Shown: piece by piece, positions 55,144-63,797 of the stretch
Position numbering within the stretch: position 1 is the stretch's first letter
Layout of the letters: every line of letters starts with the position of its first letter
Origin: Mucilaginibacter sp. PPCGB 2223
GTDB taxonomy: Bacteria; Bacteroidota; Bacteroidia; Sphingobacteriales; Sphingobacteriaceae
Reading direction: 5' to 3'
NCBI RefSeq assembly: GCF_001705515.1
Contig: NZ_MDJS01000001.1
Location: 1,302,001 to 1,366,000, forward strand
Length of the DNA stretch: 64,000 nucleotides
Translations under genes and position numbers: made by a program
Notes under the pieces: generated by a model
Databases searched by the model: none
The model's input: only the letters and a program-made list of their open reading frames with translations
What the model was told of the DNA's origin: nothing

Positions 55144-56358
55144 CTAAATTCCTTGTGCTATCACAAAACCCGAAGCCCAGGCCCACTGAAAGTTGTAGCC
55201 GCCCAGCCAGCCGGTAACATCGACACACTCGCCGCCGAAAAACAAACCGGGTATTTTTTTTGATTCTAAGGTTTTAGACGAAAGCTCATCGGTTGATACC
55301 CCGCCGCGCATGACTTCGGCTTTATCGTAACCCTTATCCCCCGCTGGTTTAACCACAAAATGATGAATGAGATTATTGATCGCATCCATATCGGTTTTGG
55401 TGAGTGACGCCAGGTTTTTCTCTATCGGTAAAAATTTTGCCAGCGCATCGGCAAACTTGCGGGTGTACAAATTGGCCAGCAAACCGGCCAACGGGCGTTT
55501 ACCATTGGTTTGGCGCTCGGTTTCAATAATGTCGAGGATGTTATCATGCGGCAGCATATCCAGTTCGATAGTTTCGCCTGGCCGCCAATAGGAGGAGATC
55601 TGCAAAATGGCCGGCCCGCTTAAGCCCCAGTGTGTAAACAGGATATTCTCTTCAAAGCTGTTTTTTTCGTTTGATACCCGGCAGAAGATACTGTTGCCCG
55701 ATAAGGCCTCGTACCAATCCTGGTTTTTACCGGTAATGGTCAGCGGCACCAGCGCCGGTGCCGTTTCGGTAACTTTTAAGCCGAGGTTACGGGCTGTACG
55801 CAGGGCAAAATCGGTGGCGCCCATTTTAGCGATGGGCAGGCCACCGGCAGCCATCACCACTTTTGGTGCAAAAAGCCGCTCTTCTCTGCCATAGCGTTCA
55901 AATCTGACAGTAAAGCCGCCGTCGGTTTGTTCAACAGCTTTTACATCGGCATCGCACCAGATGGGCTGATCCATATCCAGGCAAAGGCTGGTGAATACCT
56001 CAACCACATCTTTAGCTTTATTGCTAACCGGAAAGAGCTGGCCGAGCGTTTTTTCCTGGCCTTCTATGCCGTATGTTTCGAAAAAGATGATGGTATCCTC
56101 AACGCTCCACTGCGAAAAAGCCGACTTGCAGAAATGCGGGTTTTGTGAGATAAACTGCTGATCGGTGGCGTACATATTGGTGTAATTACATCTGCCGCCG
56201 CCGCTGATCAGTATCTTGGCCCCGGGGCGGTCGTTTTTTTCGAGGATGAGCGTACGTTTACCTAAAAAGCCGGCTTGTACGGCACACATCAGCCCGCAGG
56301 CGCCGCCGCCTATAATAATGGCATCAAATTGCGATTGTTTTGTTATTTTTGTAGCCAT
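55144..56358 (-). CDS. BaiN/HI0933-family FAD-dependent oxidoreductase
   Basis: 404 residues from the ATG at 56358; the open frame upstream runs through nuoA and is rejected. The N-terminal dinucleotide fold is 'FDAIIIGGGACGLMCAVQAG', followed by 'ILISGGGRCNYTN'. The C-terminal 'GLFFGGECVDVTGWLGGYNFQWAWASGF' closes the FAD site. Members are flavoproteins of uncertain substrate; BaiN reduces bile-acid intermediates. Its start codon overlaps that of divergent nuoA (CATG). Confidence 0.9.
   Translation of the reverse strand: MATKITKQSQFDAIIIGGGACGLMCAVQAGFLGKRTLILEKNDRPGAKILISGGGRCNYTNMYATDQQFISQNPHFCKSAFSQWSVEDTIIFFETYGIEGQEKTLGQLFPVSNKAKDVVEVFTSLCLDMDQPIWCDADVKAVEQTDGGFTVRFERYGREERLFAPKVVMAAGGLPIAKMGATDFALRTARNLGLKVTETAPALVPLTITGKNQDWYEALSGNSIFCRVSNEKNSFEENILFTHWGLSGPAILQISSYWRPGETIELDMLPHDNILDIIETERQTNGKRPLAGLLANLYTRKFADALAKFLPIEKNLASLTKTDMDAINNLIHHFVVKPAGDKGYDKAEVMRGGVSTDELSSKTLESKKIPGLFFGGECVDVTGWLGGYNFQWAWASGFVIAQGI
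56344..56351 (+). promoter_or_regulatory. Putative -7 box of nuoA, inside the flavoprotein gene
   Basis: TATTTTTG matches TAnnTTTG exactly, 5 nt before the nuoA ATG. Transcription starting about 6 nt downstream would give a leaderless nuoA mRNA. The -33 region has no clear TTTG. Confidence 0.5.
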
Positions 56359-56992
56359 GGGCGAAGTTGAGCAAATATCAGAATTTGGAAAGATATTGAT
56401 CTTTTTAATTGCCGGTTTTATTTTGGTTGGGTTCACCTTCTTTTTATCAAAGCTGATTGCGCCCAATAACCCTACGCCCGAAAAACTTACCTCATACGAG
56501 TGCGGCGAAGAACCGGAAAGTAATTCGTGGATGCAGTTCAATCCTAAATTCTATGTTATCGCACTCATTTTCCTGTTGTTTGATGTCGAAATGGTGTTTA
56601 TTTTTCCATGGGCAACGGTATTTGGCAATCATGATATCATCAAAGCCGAACCGCTTTGGGGCTGGTTTAGCCTTGCCGAGATGTTTGTTTTTATCGGCAT
56701 ATTAATTTTAGGGTTGGTGTACGTTTGGGCAAAAGGTGACCTCGACTGGATAAAAGCCAGGCCCATAACCCCTACTGTAGATACCGTTATACCGAAATCA
56801 TTGTACGATAAGGTAAACCAGCAGCAAGCAGCCTACGAGGTAAAAACTTTTACATTGGAACCGGCCCAACCGGCTTCAATCCCAGCTGCTACTGCCAGTG
56901 TTACTGCTACTTCTCCGGAAACTGCCGGTGCCGCTGCTACTACACCTGCTATACGTTTCAAACCTGCATTTAAAAAACCAGCCAATGAGTAA
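56357..56992 (+). CDS. nuoA: NADH-quinone oxidoreductase subunit A, with C-terminal extension
   Basis: 211 residues from the ATG at 56357. Three transmembrane helices (about 13-33, 70-90 and 102-122) and the conserved 'SYECGEEP' and '[17 protein letters not shown]' identify this membrane subunit of complex I. The last 80 residues are an extra Pro/Ala/Thr-rich tail; usual NuoA proteins end near residue 130. Its ATG overlaps the start codon of the divergent flavoprotein gene, and nuoB overlaps its 3' end by 8 bp. Confidence 0.93.
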   Translation: MGEVEQISEFGKILIFLIAGFILVGFTFFLSKLIAPNNPTPEKLTSYECGEEPESNSWMQFNPKFYVIALIFLLFDVEMVFIFPWATVFGNHDIIKAEPLWGWFSLAEMFVFIGILILGLVYVWAKGDLDWIKARPITPTVDTVIPKSLYDKVNQQQAAYEVKTFTLEPAQPASIPAATASVTATSPETAGAAATTPAIRFKPAFKKPANE

Positions 56993-57458
56993 CGAAACCA
57001 TGAACCAGGGTGGCGACGTGATCGTTACCAAACTCGACGACCTGCTCAACTGGGCGCGTTTGTCATCGCTGTGGCCCTTAAGTTTTGGTATTGCCTGCTG
57101 TGCGATAGAGATGATGGGCTCGATGGCTTCCACTTACGACCTGGACAGGTTAGGCGTTTTCCCGCGGCCCTCAGCACGCCAGGCCGATGTGATCATCATT
57201 GCCGGAACGGTTACTTTTAAAATGGCCGAGCGCATCAAACGCCTGTATGAGCAAATGCCCGAGCCTAAATATGTCATCTCGATGGGATCGTGTTCCAACT
57301 GCGGCGGCCCCTACTGGCAGCATGGCTATCATGTGGTAAAAGGCGTCGATCGCATCATCCCTGTAGATATTTATGTACAGGGTTGCCCTCCCCGGCCGGA
57401 AGCGCTGATAGGCGGTATCCTGGAACTGCAAAAAAAAATAACCGGCGAAAGTATTTAA
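56985..57458 (+). CDS. nuoB: NADH-quinone oxidoreductase subunit B
   Basis: 157 residues from the ATG at 56985, overlapping nuoA by 8 bp (translational coupling). The iron-sulfur cluster N2 ligands are all present: Cys38-Cys39 ('[10 protein letters not shown]'), Cys103 ('MGSCSNCGG') and Cys134 ('VQGCPPRPE'). It forms the quinone-site end of the peripheral arm. nuoC and later subunits do not follow: the next gene is a convergent fasciclin gene. Confidence 0.95.
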   Translation: MSNETMNQGGDVIVTKLDDLLNWARLSSLWPLSFGIACCAIEMMGSMASTYDLDRLGVFPRPSARQADVIIIAGTVTFKMAERIKRLYEQMPEPKYVISMGSCSNCGGPYWQHGYHVVKGVDRIIPVDIYVQGCPPRPEALIGGILELQKKITGESI

Positions 57459-57464
57459 AAAGCA

Positions 57465-57493
57465 AAGCCCGGCTTTATACAAAAACCGGGCTT
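57465..57493. terminator. Hairpin after nuoB
   Basis: An 8-bp stem (AAGCCCGG 57465-57472 / CCGGGCTT 57486-57493) with an AT-rich loop separates convergent nuoB and fasciclin genes. The T-tract is weak, so the call is moderate. Confidence 0.5.
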
Positions 57494-57513
57494 ATAGCTA
57501 GAAATATTCTTGC

Positions 57514-58035
57514 TTACTTCCCAATCATCAGCACATTATCAATCCCGTGGATAACACCCTGCGGATCCGTAATGTCGAATTTCAGGAAGTTAGCTTTGTT
57601 CCCTTTAATATCGGTAACCACAAGGGCTTTATCGGCACCAAGCGATAATTTCAAAGGCTGCCCCAACAAGTTTGTGAGCGTGGCCTTCCCTTTGCCCAGG
57701 CTGAGCTTTTTAATAATATCGGCTTTGGTAAATTTCCCTTTGATGATATGCGCTTTTAAAACCATGGCCAGTTTTGCCTTGTCGTTTTGCAAACTATCCA
57801 GCTTTTCGGGCGCCATGTTGCGAAACAGAACATTGTGCGGGGCGAGCGAAGTATAAGTACCAGCGGTTTTCAGATCGGCCTCTATACCGGCCGAACGCAC
57901 CAGCGCTGCAAATTTATAATAATCCGACTCGTCGTTAATACCGCTTAAAAGTACCGGGGCCTGAGCAAAACTTTTTTGAGCACATAAACCTCCCGAGGCT
58001 GTTACAATAAACAGCATAAATAATAACTTTTTCAT
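57514..58035 (-). CDS. Fasciclin (FAS1) domain protein
   Basis: 173 residues from the ATG at 58035; a start 24 nt upstream is in frame. A signal peptide (about 1-25) is followed by one FAS1 domain: 'TYTSLAPHNVLFRNMAPEKLDSL' is the H1 region and 'GVIHGIDNVLMIGK' the C-terminal H2 region. FAS1 domains mediate adhesion or surface interactions. Probably periplasmic or surface-exposed. Confidence 0.88.
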   Translation of the reverse strand: MKKLLFMLFIVTASGGLCAQKSFAQAPVLLSGINDESDYYKFAALVRSAGIEADLKTAGTYTSLAPHNVLFRNMAPEKLDSLQNDKAKLAMVLKAHIIKGKFTKADIIKKLSLGKGKATLTNLLGQPLKLSLGADKALVVTDIKGNKANFLKFDITDPQGVIHGIDNVLMIGK

Positions 58036-58136
58036 TCTTTGTTTTTTAGATCGATGCAACGTTAATAATGCGATTTTGATATCGCTAACGCTAAAATATA
58101 CAGAAGTTTTACCCGGAGAAGTTTGTAATATGAATA

Positions 58137-58754
58137 TTACCTGCTAAGCATTTTTTTATGCTCTTCGATCACATATTTCATAATAGCCTGCAGGATGTAG
58201 GCGTTCCAGTCGTTTAAAAAATTAAAGCTTTTGTTGAGCCTTACGTTTTGTTTATGATGCACAACAAAGTAGGTGCGGTAATTGCTAAGCGCTATCTGCC
58301 GCCATGGTATAGTACCGTTTTTCCCCCAGCTGATACCGTCTTCGTGAAAAGTTACGCCCAGCATCTCGAATGGCTGGCGCATGTGCAGCAGTTCGAGGTA
58401 CATATTAAACTGCCCCGAAAAATAAAAGGTATATAGGTGGCTGATAGTATCCGTCCAGGCCTCTTCGTAAGTTTGCGCCTTCAGGTTATAATAGCTGGTT
58501 AAATTAAGCCTGCTAACGGTATTATCGTTAAGCTTCAGTTCGATGATGAATCTCTTGCCTACAGCAAACCAAAGGCCGCGTATCCATTTTGCGCCCAGCC
58601 TGATTGCAGCTATGTTTGCAGCAGGGATAAAAATGGATGAATCAAAGCTGAAGGGTTTTTCGATGGTAATACCTTCTGTTTCGAAAATAATGCGCCGTCT
58701 TATTTTATTGCCAAATAAGCCGGGTATTTCCAAAATCTGATTCTGCTCAACCAT
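58137..58754 (-). CDS. Hypothetical protein (205 aa)
   Basis: 205 residues, unrecognised. The N-terminal half has alternating hydrophobic/charged strands ('RRIIFETEGITIEKPF', 'ANIAAIRLGAKWIRGLWFAVGKRFIIELKLND') like a PH-type or beta-barrel domain. The C-terminal half is more helical and rich in aromatic residues. No signal peptide. It has its own near-consensus promoter. Confidence 0.75.
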   Translation of the reverse strand: MVEQNQILEIPGLFGNKIRRRIIFETEGITIEKPFSFDSSIFIPAANIAAIRLGAKWIRGLWFAVGKRFIIELKLNDNTVSRLNLTSYYNLKAQTYEEAWTDTISHLYTFYFSGQFNMYLELLHMRQPFEMLGVTFHEDGISWGKNGTIPWRQIALSNYRTYFVVHHKQNVRLNKSFNFLNDWNAYILQAIMKYVIEEHKKMLSR

Positions 58755-58759
58755 CGTTC

Positions 58760-58790
58760 TAAAGATATAAAAAAACTCTTTAGTCTCAAA
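58760..58790 (-). promoter_or_regulatory. Promoter of the 205-aa gene
   Basis: On the minus strand, TTTG (58790-58787), a 19-nt spacer and TATCTTTA (58767-58760), one mismatch from TAnnTTTG. The start codon follows 5 nt later, so the mRNA would be nearly leaderless. Confidence 0.6.
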
Positions 58791-58857
58791 TACAGCATAT
58801 TAAGCGAAAATATTTTTCACTTAAAATTAAACGCCATTGTGTGTAACCGGATGTTGG

Positions 58858-60321
58858 TTACTGCCCCTGTGCCAGGGTATAACCTCTTTTACCGCCAAAG
58901 TTCATCAAAAACTCAACCGAGCAAACTTTGGCGTCCTGCGAAAAATCGGCAGCGATGTGCAATAACTCCCTTTGGGTAACTGTCTTGCCTTCCTTCTTCT
59001 CAAAGCGCACCCGGTATTCGTTCACCAGTTCGGTATAGATCGAGCCGGTGGGCCAAACTTGGGTGCCGCGGTTGGATATCATCACCAGGTCGAAGTTGTC
59101 GTTATAAGTGAGTTGCTTTTTGGCTATGGCAGCCAATTCGTTCGGTTGCATATCACCGGTCTCCACAAAAATATCTACACCAACCATTTCTTCTTCAATA
59201 CCTTTGGTAATGGTCAGTTTATTTTTCGACAAGTGAGCCACGTGGCTTTTCATCTCCACGTCAGCGGTAGCTTCAATAGCTCCCTTTGCCGGTACTTTAC
59301 CTAAGTTGGCAATAATAGCGTCGGCAAATTGCATGGTGTTTGATGCAGGGATGCTCTTATCACCAAAATCGCCGGTATGTACGCCTTGTTCCAAAGTATA
59401 CAACAGGGCATTTTCAATTTGTGCAGCTTTTGATGAAAAACCTAAGAAACGCAGCATGCCGATACCCGAAAGCAACAAAGCAGTAGGGTTGGCGATACCC
59501 TTGCCTGCAATATCAGGCGCGGTACCGTGTACGGCTTCAAAAATGGAGATATTATCACCGATGTTAGCTGACGGCGCAAAGCCTAAGCCCCCTACCAAAC
59601 CGGCGCACAGGTCGGATACGATATCGCCCTGCAGGTTGGTCAGCACAATGGCTTCGAACATTTCGGGTTTCGAAACCAGTTTCATACACAGGTCGTCAAC
59701 AATGATATCTGATGCTTCGATATCCGGGTATTCTTTGGCTATCTCCTGGAAAACTTCCAGAAACATACCGTCGGTCAGCTTCATGATATTGGCTTTGTGC
59801 GCGCAGGCCAGCTTTTTTAAACCTTTACGCTGCGCCATCTCAAAAGCGTAACGGATAACCTGCGCCGAACCAGGGCGGGTAATGATACGGCGCCCTACGG
59901 CAACATCATAAGTCAGCAAGTGCTCGATGCCTCCGTAAGTATCTTCGATATTTTCGCGGATGATGGTGATATTGATCGGGATACCCGCTTTCGAGAAAAC
60001 GGTATTTACACCGTTCAGGCTGCGGAAATCGCGCTGGTTGGCATAAGTGTTCCAAACCTTGCGGGCAGTTACGTTTATACTTTTTACACCTTTACCTTTT
60101 GGGGTCTCCATTGGCCCTTTAAACAGGATACCGTATTTTTCGATAGCTTCCTTTGCAGCAGCGGTCATCCCGGTTGAGTGACCTGCATCGAAAAGCGATT
60201 TCCCCATTTCAACAAATTCGTATTCCAGTTGTACATCGTTGGCATTAAAAATTTTAAGTACGGCGTCCATAATTTCCGGGCCAATACCATCGCCCTGTGC
60301 TACTGCTATTTTTGTCTTCAT
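58858..60321 (-). CDS. icd: NADP-dependent isocitrate dehydrogenase, long form
   Basis: 487 residues. 'GDGIGPEIMDAVLKIF' and 'GPMETPKGKGVKSINVTARK' begin the dehydrogenase; 'NITIIRENIEDTYGGIEH' and 'FEAVHGTAPDIAGKGIANPTA' hold substrate and cofactor contacts. The C-terminal about 150 residues ('GVDIFVETGDMQPNELAAIAKKQL') are an added domain as in the Thermus-type enzyme. It oxidises isocitrate to 2-oxoglutarate in the TCA cycle. A near-consensus promoter lies upstream. Confidence 0.93.
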   Translation of the reverse strand: MKTKIAVAQGDGIGPEIMDAVLKIFNANDVQLEYEFVEMGKSLFDAGHSTGMTAAAKEAIEKYGILFKGPMETPKGKGVKSINVTARKVWNTYANQRDFRSLNGVNTVFSKAGIPINITIIRENIEDTYGGIEHLLTYDVAVGRRIITRPGSAQVIRYAFEMAQRKGLKKLACAHKANIMKLTDGMFLEVFQEIAKEYPDIEASDIIVDDLCMKLVSKPEMFEAIVLTNLQGDIVSDLCAGLVGGLGFAPSANIGDNISIFEAVHGTAPDIAGKGIANPTALLLSGIGMLRFLGFSSKAAQIENALLYTLEQGVHTGDFGDKSIPASNTMQFADAIIANLGKVPAKGAIEATADVEMKSHVAHLSKNKLTITKGIEEEMVGVDIFVETGDMQPNELAAIAKKQLTYNDNFDLVMISNRGTQVWPTGSIYTELVNEYRVRFEKKEGKTVTQRELLHIAADFSQDAKVCSVEFLMNFGGKRGYTLAQGQ

Positions 60322-60349
60322 GAAGGTGTGTATTACGGTTAAAACGCTG

Positions 60350-60380
60350 CAAATATACGGCTTAAATAGCTTATTACGAA
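60350..60380 (-). promoter_or_regulatory. Promoter of icd
   Basis: On the minus strand, TTCG (60380-60377), a 19-nt spacer and TATATTTG (60357-60350), a perfect -7 box. The ATG follows 28 nt downstream. Confidence 0.62.
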
Positions 60381-60437
60381 CCCTGTTCGCAAAATTGCTT
60401 AGTCATTCTGAAACTTTTCGTAAACTTGCACTATAAA

Positions 60438-61577
60438 ATGAAAGCGTTTTACGGAGACCTTAAACTGGGCATTTTAGGCGGCGGCCAGCTTGGCCGTATG
60501 TTCATCCAGCAAGCCATCAATTATAATGTTAACATCAAGGTGCTCGACCCCGACCGCGAAGCGCCATGCCGCAAACTGTGCAACGAGTTTGTAATCGGTT
60601 CGCTTAGCGATTATGAAACCGTTTACAACTTTGGTAAGCGTGTTGACCTGCTTACAATTGAGATTGAGAAAGTGAATGTGGATGCCCTCGACCAGTTGGA
60701 ACGCGAGGGTGTTTTGGTTTATCCGCAACCAAGGGTTATCCGCCTGATACAGGATAAAGGTTTGCAAAAGCAGTTTTTAAAAGAGAATGATATCCCGACC
60801 GCACCCTTCAGGCTCATCTCATCTGCACAAGAATTACCGGAAAGCGGGTTTACTTATCCATATATCCAAAAGCTGCGCCGCGATGGTTACGACGGCCGGG
60901 GGGTTTATAAAGTAAAGGATGAAGCCGGATTAGCCAATGCCTTTACCGAGCCAAGCATCATTGAAGAAATGGTCGATTTTGAAAAAGAGATATCGGTTAT
61001 TGTTGCCCGTAACGACAAAGGTGAGGTAAGTACCTTCCCGGTGGTAGAGATGGAATTTAACCCGCATGCAAACCTGGTGGAGTTTTTAATATCGCCCTCT
61101 ACCCTTCCTGCCGAAATACAGAACGAAGCCGAAGACATCGCTAAAAAGGTAGCCGAAAGCTTAAAAATAGTCGGCTTATTAGCTGTGGAGATGTTTTTAA
61201 CCAGAGACGGCAAGATACTGGTGAACGAAGTTGCCCCGCGCCCGCATAACAGCGGCCATCAAAGCATTGAGGGTAACGTAGTTTCGCAATTTGAGCAACA
61301 CCTGCGTGCGATATTTAACCAGCCTTTGGGCGATACCAGCACACTGAACCATGCCGTAATGATCAACTTACTGGGCGAACCTGGCTACGAAGGACCGGCG
61401 CAATACCAGGGCCTCGAAGAAATATTGAAATGCAGCGGCGTTTATGTACATTTATATGGCAAGGCTTTAACCAAGCCATTCCGAAAAATGGGACATGTGA
61501 CAATAGTGGATGCAGACAGGGAAAAGGCTATTGAAAAAGCACGGTTTGTACAGCAAACGCTGAAGGTTATCAGTTAG
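60438..61577 (+). CDS. purK: 5-(carboxyamino)imidazole ribonucleotide synthase
   Basis: 379 residues from the ATG at 60438; an in-frame TTG lies 12 nt upstream. 'LGILGGGQLGRMF' is the N-terminal nucleotide-binding fold, 'IQKLRRDGYDGRGVY' the ATP-grasp loop, and 'LVNEVAPRPHNSGHQSIEG' the AIR-binding region. It makes N5-CAIR from AIR and bicarbonate in purine synthesis. purE follows after 104 bp containing an inverted repeat. Confidence 0.94.
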   Translation: MKAFYGDLKLGILGGGQLGRMFIQQAINYNVNIKVLDPDREAPCRKLCNEFVIGSLSDYETVYNFGKRVDLLTIEIEKVNVDALDQLEREGVLVYPQPRVIRLIQDKGLQKQFLKENDIPTAPFRLISSAQELPESGFTYPYIQKLRRDGYDGRGVYKVKDEAGLANAFTEPSIIEEMVDFEKEISVIVARNDKGEVSTFPVVEMEFNPHANLVEFLISPSTLPAEIQNEAEDIAKKVAESLKIVGLLAVEMFLTRDGKILVNEVAPRPHNSGHQSIEGNVVSQFEQHLRAIFNQPLGDTSTLNHAVMINLLGEPGYEGPAQYQGLEEILKCSGVYVHLYGKALTKPFRKMGHVTIVDADREKAIEKARFVQQTLKVIS

Positions 61578-61583
61578 TCAGAA

Positions 61584-61669
61584 AGTCCGGAAGACCGGAA
61601 GTCGGAAAGATTTTCCCTATATAGATTAAGTATACTTCCGGACTTATCGGACTTACCGACTTCCGGACT
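61584..61669. repeat. Inverted repeat between purK and purE
   Basis: AGTCCGGAAGACCGGAAGTCGG (61584 on) faces CCGACTTCCGGACT (61656-61669), with a second ACTTCCGGACT at 61634-61644. The purK-purE spacer can fold into a long hairpin, perhaps an attenuator or a dispersed repeat. Confidence 0.6.
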
Positions 61670-61681
61670 AAAAATAAAAAA

Positions 61682-62188
61682 ATGACCAAAGTAGCCATCA
61701 TCATGGGCAGCAAATCGGATCTTCCTGTTATGCAGGATGCCGCCGATATATTGAAGCAATTAGGTGTCGAATACGAACTAACAGTAGTTTCGGCCCACCG
61801 CACACCCGACCGTATGTTTACCTACGCCCGTGAGGCTGCAGGCCGTGGCATCAAAGTTATTATAGCCGGTGCAGGTGGTGCGGCGCATTTACCGGGCATG
61901 GTGGCTTCGTTAACCCATTTACCGGTTATCGGTGTCCCTGTAAAATCAAGCAATTCGATCGATGGCTGGGATTCTATCCTTTCCATCCTGCAAATGCCCA
62001 ACGGCATCCCGGTGGCAACCGTAGCTTTAAATGCTGCTAAAAACGCGGGCATCCTGGCCGCGCAGATCATCTCGACCGCTGATGAAACTATCGTTAAAAA
62101 CCTGATCGCCTACAAAGAAGAACTGAAAAAGAAAGTGGAGGAATCGGCAAAGGAGATGACAAAGGGTGATTTGGGGTCGAGATTTTAA
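61682..62188 (+). CDS. purE: N5-carboxyaminoimidazole ribonucleotide mutase
   Basis: 168 residues. '[12 protein letters not shown]' binds the phosphate, and '[12 protein letters not shown]' and '[17 protein letters not shown]' complete the active site. It converts N5-CAIR to CAIR after PurK. The short C-terminal Lys/Glu-rich helix is normal. Same strand and pathway as purK, probably one operon. Confidence 0.96.
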   Translation: MTKVAIIMGSKSDLPVMQDAADILKQLGVEYELTVVSAHRTPDRMFTYAREAAGRGIKVIIAGAGGAAHLPGMVASLTHLPVIGVPVKSSNSIDGWDSILSILQMPNGIPVATVALNAAKNAGILAAQIISTADETIVKNLIAYKEELKKKVEESAKEMTKGDLGSRF

Positions 62189-62271
62189 TATTATGAATAC
62201 TCTTTTTTTCACATAAAGGATATTAGTAATATAATTCAAAATAAAAGAGTTATATTGGCTCATCAGTAAAT

Positions 62272-63714
62272 ATGAGCAAACATTTAATTCTTATAATTTG
62301 TGCGAGTATAATTTTTACAGCCTGTAAAAAAACACCTCCTCCCACGCCAAACGGTACACCCGTCCCACCTGGTTTATTTACTGTTACAATTGTTGACCGA
62401 GAAGATACTTATGCTATCATCAAATGGACTAAGCCGCAAATCGCAACTGGTGGTAATCTTAGTTATACCGTTAAAATCGACAGTATTATACGATCGTCGA
62501 ATCTTACCGATACCACTTATAAGGTGATTAATATTGTTGATACCAAATCTTATAAAGGGCAAATTATCGCAATCGATAGCAAAGGAGGCACAACTACCGT
62601 TAATTTTATTCTTAGTAGCAATAGCGGCTTGGTGTATTATAATAGCAATGAATACACATTTTCATGTTATACAACTTCTGGCGCCCTCGTTTGGAATAGA
62701 GGAATGGGTGTATCTTCATACCCCGCTATTTCTAATGATACAATATTTGTACAAGGCTATGATCCTTTTAATGGCAAGAGCTATTTATACGCGTTGCATA
62801 CCAATACTGGAGCAGTTTTTTGGACAGCTCCGGAACAATTACCTGGTGGTATTCAGGGTTCCGGCGTCTTGTATTATCATGGCATGGTATATTCTGCATA
62901 TCCAGATTATATTAAAGTATATAATGCAAAAACAGGAGCACAATTATGGACAATAACTCCAGGTTTTTATGTACATACTGTTAACGATGGAATATTATTA
63001 GGTATATCCACTGATAATAATGGTGTAAAAAGTTTAGTTGCATTTGACGCATTTACTGGTGTGAAAAAATGGAGCTACAGTAATGGACATGTTTTTGGGC
63101 TGTCCACCGAGGATAATGGCACAGTTTATGTCGTGGATTACTACTCAACCCAAAATTTTGGTGCAGATCCTATCGCAGATTTATATGCTCTCGATTCAAA
63201 AACAGGTTCTGTAAAATGGTTTAATACTTTTGGCGGGCAAATTGGTTCAGCTCGGAGTAAACCGCTTATTATTGGCAATACAATATATTTTTATATTTAC
63301 CCAGGAAATCGTCCTCTTAACAGTTTATTTGCTTTCAATAAGACTACAGGTTCTTTAGTATGGCAAACGGGGAGTTATGATGGCCCACTTATAGGTGATA
63401 CGACAGGCGTGTATGTGAACGCCGGAACTTCGGGATTAACAAAATTTGACCTTAAGACCGGGAATAAGATATGGGTTTATAACAACGATATCGCTGGTGA
63501 CGTAACTTTAACAGACAACAAAATGTATATAAACAATCCGGGCCAATATGGTTTCTATTCTCCATTGCCCTGTCTTTTATTAAGCAATTATTCAGGAGCT
63601 GTTATTATCAACTCTTTTAAAAACGCATATAATAGTGTAACTCCTTATACTGTGATTATTAATGGCGTCACTTATTATTCGGCTGAAAATAGCATGTATA
63701 GAGCAAATTATTAA
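62272..63714 (+). CDS. PQQ-like beta-propeller lipoprotein with fibronectin-III-like domain
   Basis: 480 residues. A lipoprotein signal with lipobox FTAC (Cys18) and a Pro/Thr linker precede an FN3-like domain (about 37-120). Then come PQQ-enzyme-type propeller repeats ('YALHTNTGAVFW', 'YNAKTGAQLWT', 'YALDSKTGSVKWF', 'FNKTTGSLVWQ'). No PQQ enzyme active-site motifs are seen, so it is likely a surface or periplasmic scaffold. The gene is AT-richer than its neighbours. Confidence 0.85.
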   Translation: MSKHLILIICASIIFTACKKTPPPTPNGTPVPPGLFTVTIVDREDTYAIIKWTKPQIATGGNLSYTVKIDSIIRSSNLTDTTYKVINIVDTKSYKGQIIAIDSKGGTTTVNFILSSNSGLVYYNSNEYTFSCYTTSGALVWNRGMGVSSYPAISNDTIFVQGYDPFNGKSYLYALHTNTGAVFWTAPEQLPGGIQGSGVLYYHGMVYSAYPDYIKVYNAKTGAQLWTITPGFYVHTVNDGILLGISTDNNGVKSLVAFDAFTGVKKWSYSNGHVFGLSTEDNGTVYVVDYYSTQNFGADPIADLYALDSKTGSVKWFNTFGGQIGSARSKPLIIGNTIYFYIYPGNRPLNSLFAFNKTTGSLVWQTGSYDGPLIGDTTGVYVNAGTSGLTKFDLKTGNKIWVYNNDIAGDVTLTDNKMYINNPGQYGFYSPLPCLLLSNYSGAVIINSFKNAYNSVTPYTVIINGVTYYSAENSMYRANY

Positions 63715-63797
63715 TTTGTCTGTTTAGTTATAGATGGTGAAACCTATTCACCTCGGTGAAAAAGTATAGAATAATCACGAAGGCTGACGAAAGATAA

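Noticed and set aside
57290..57856. 188-codon plus-strand frame across nuoB and fasciclin genes
   Set aside because: It spans the end of nuoB in another frame and the antisense of the fasciclin gene.
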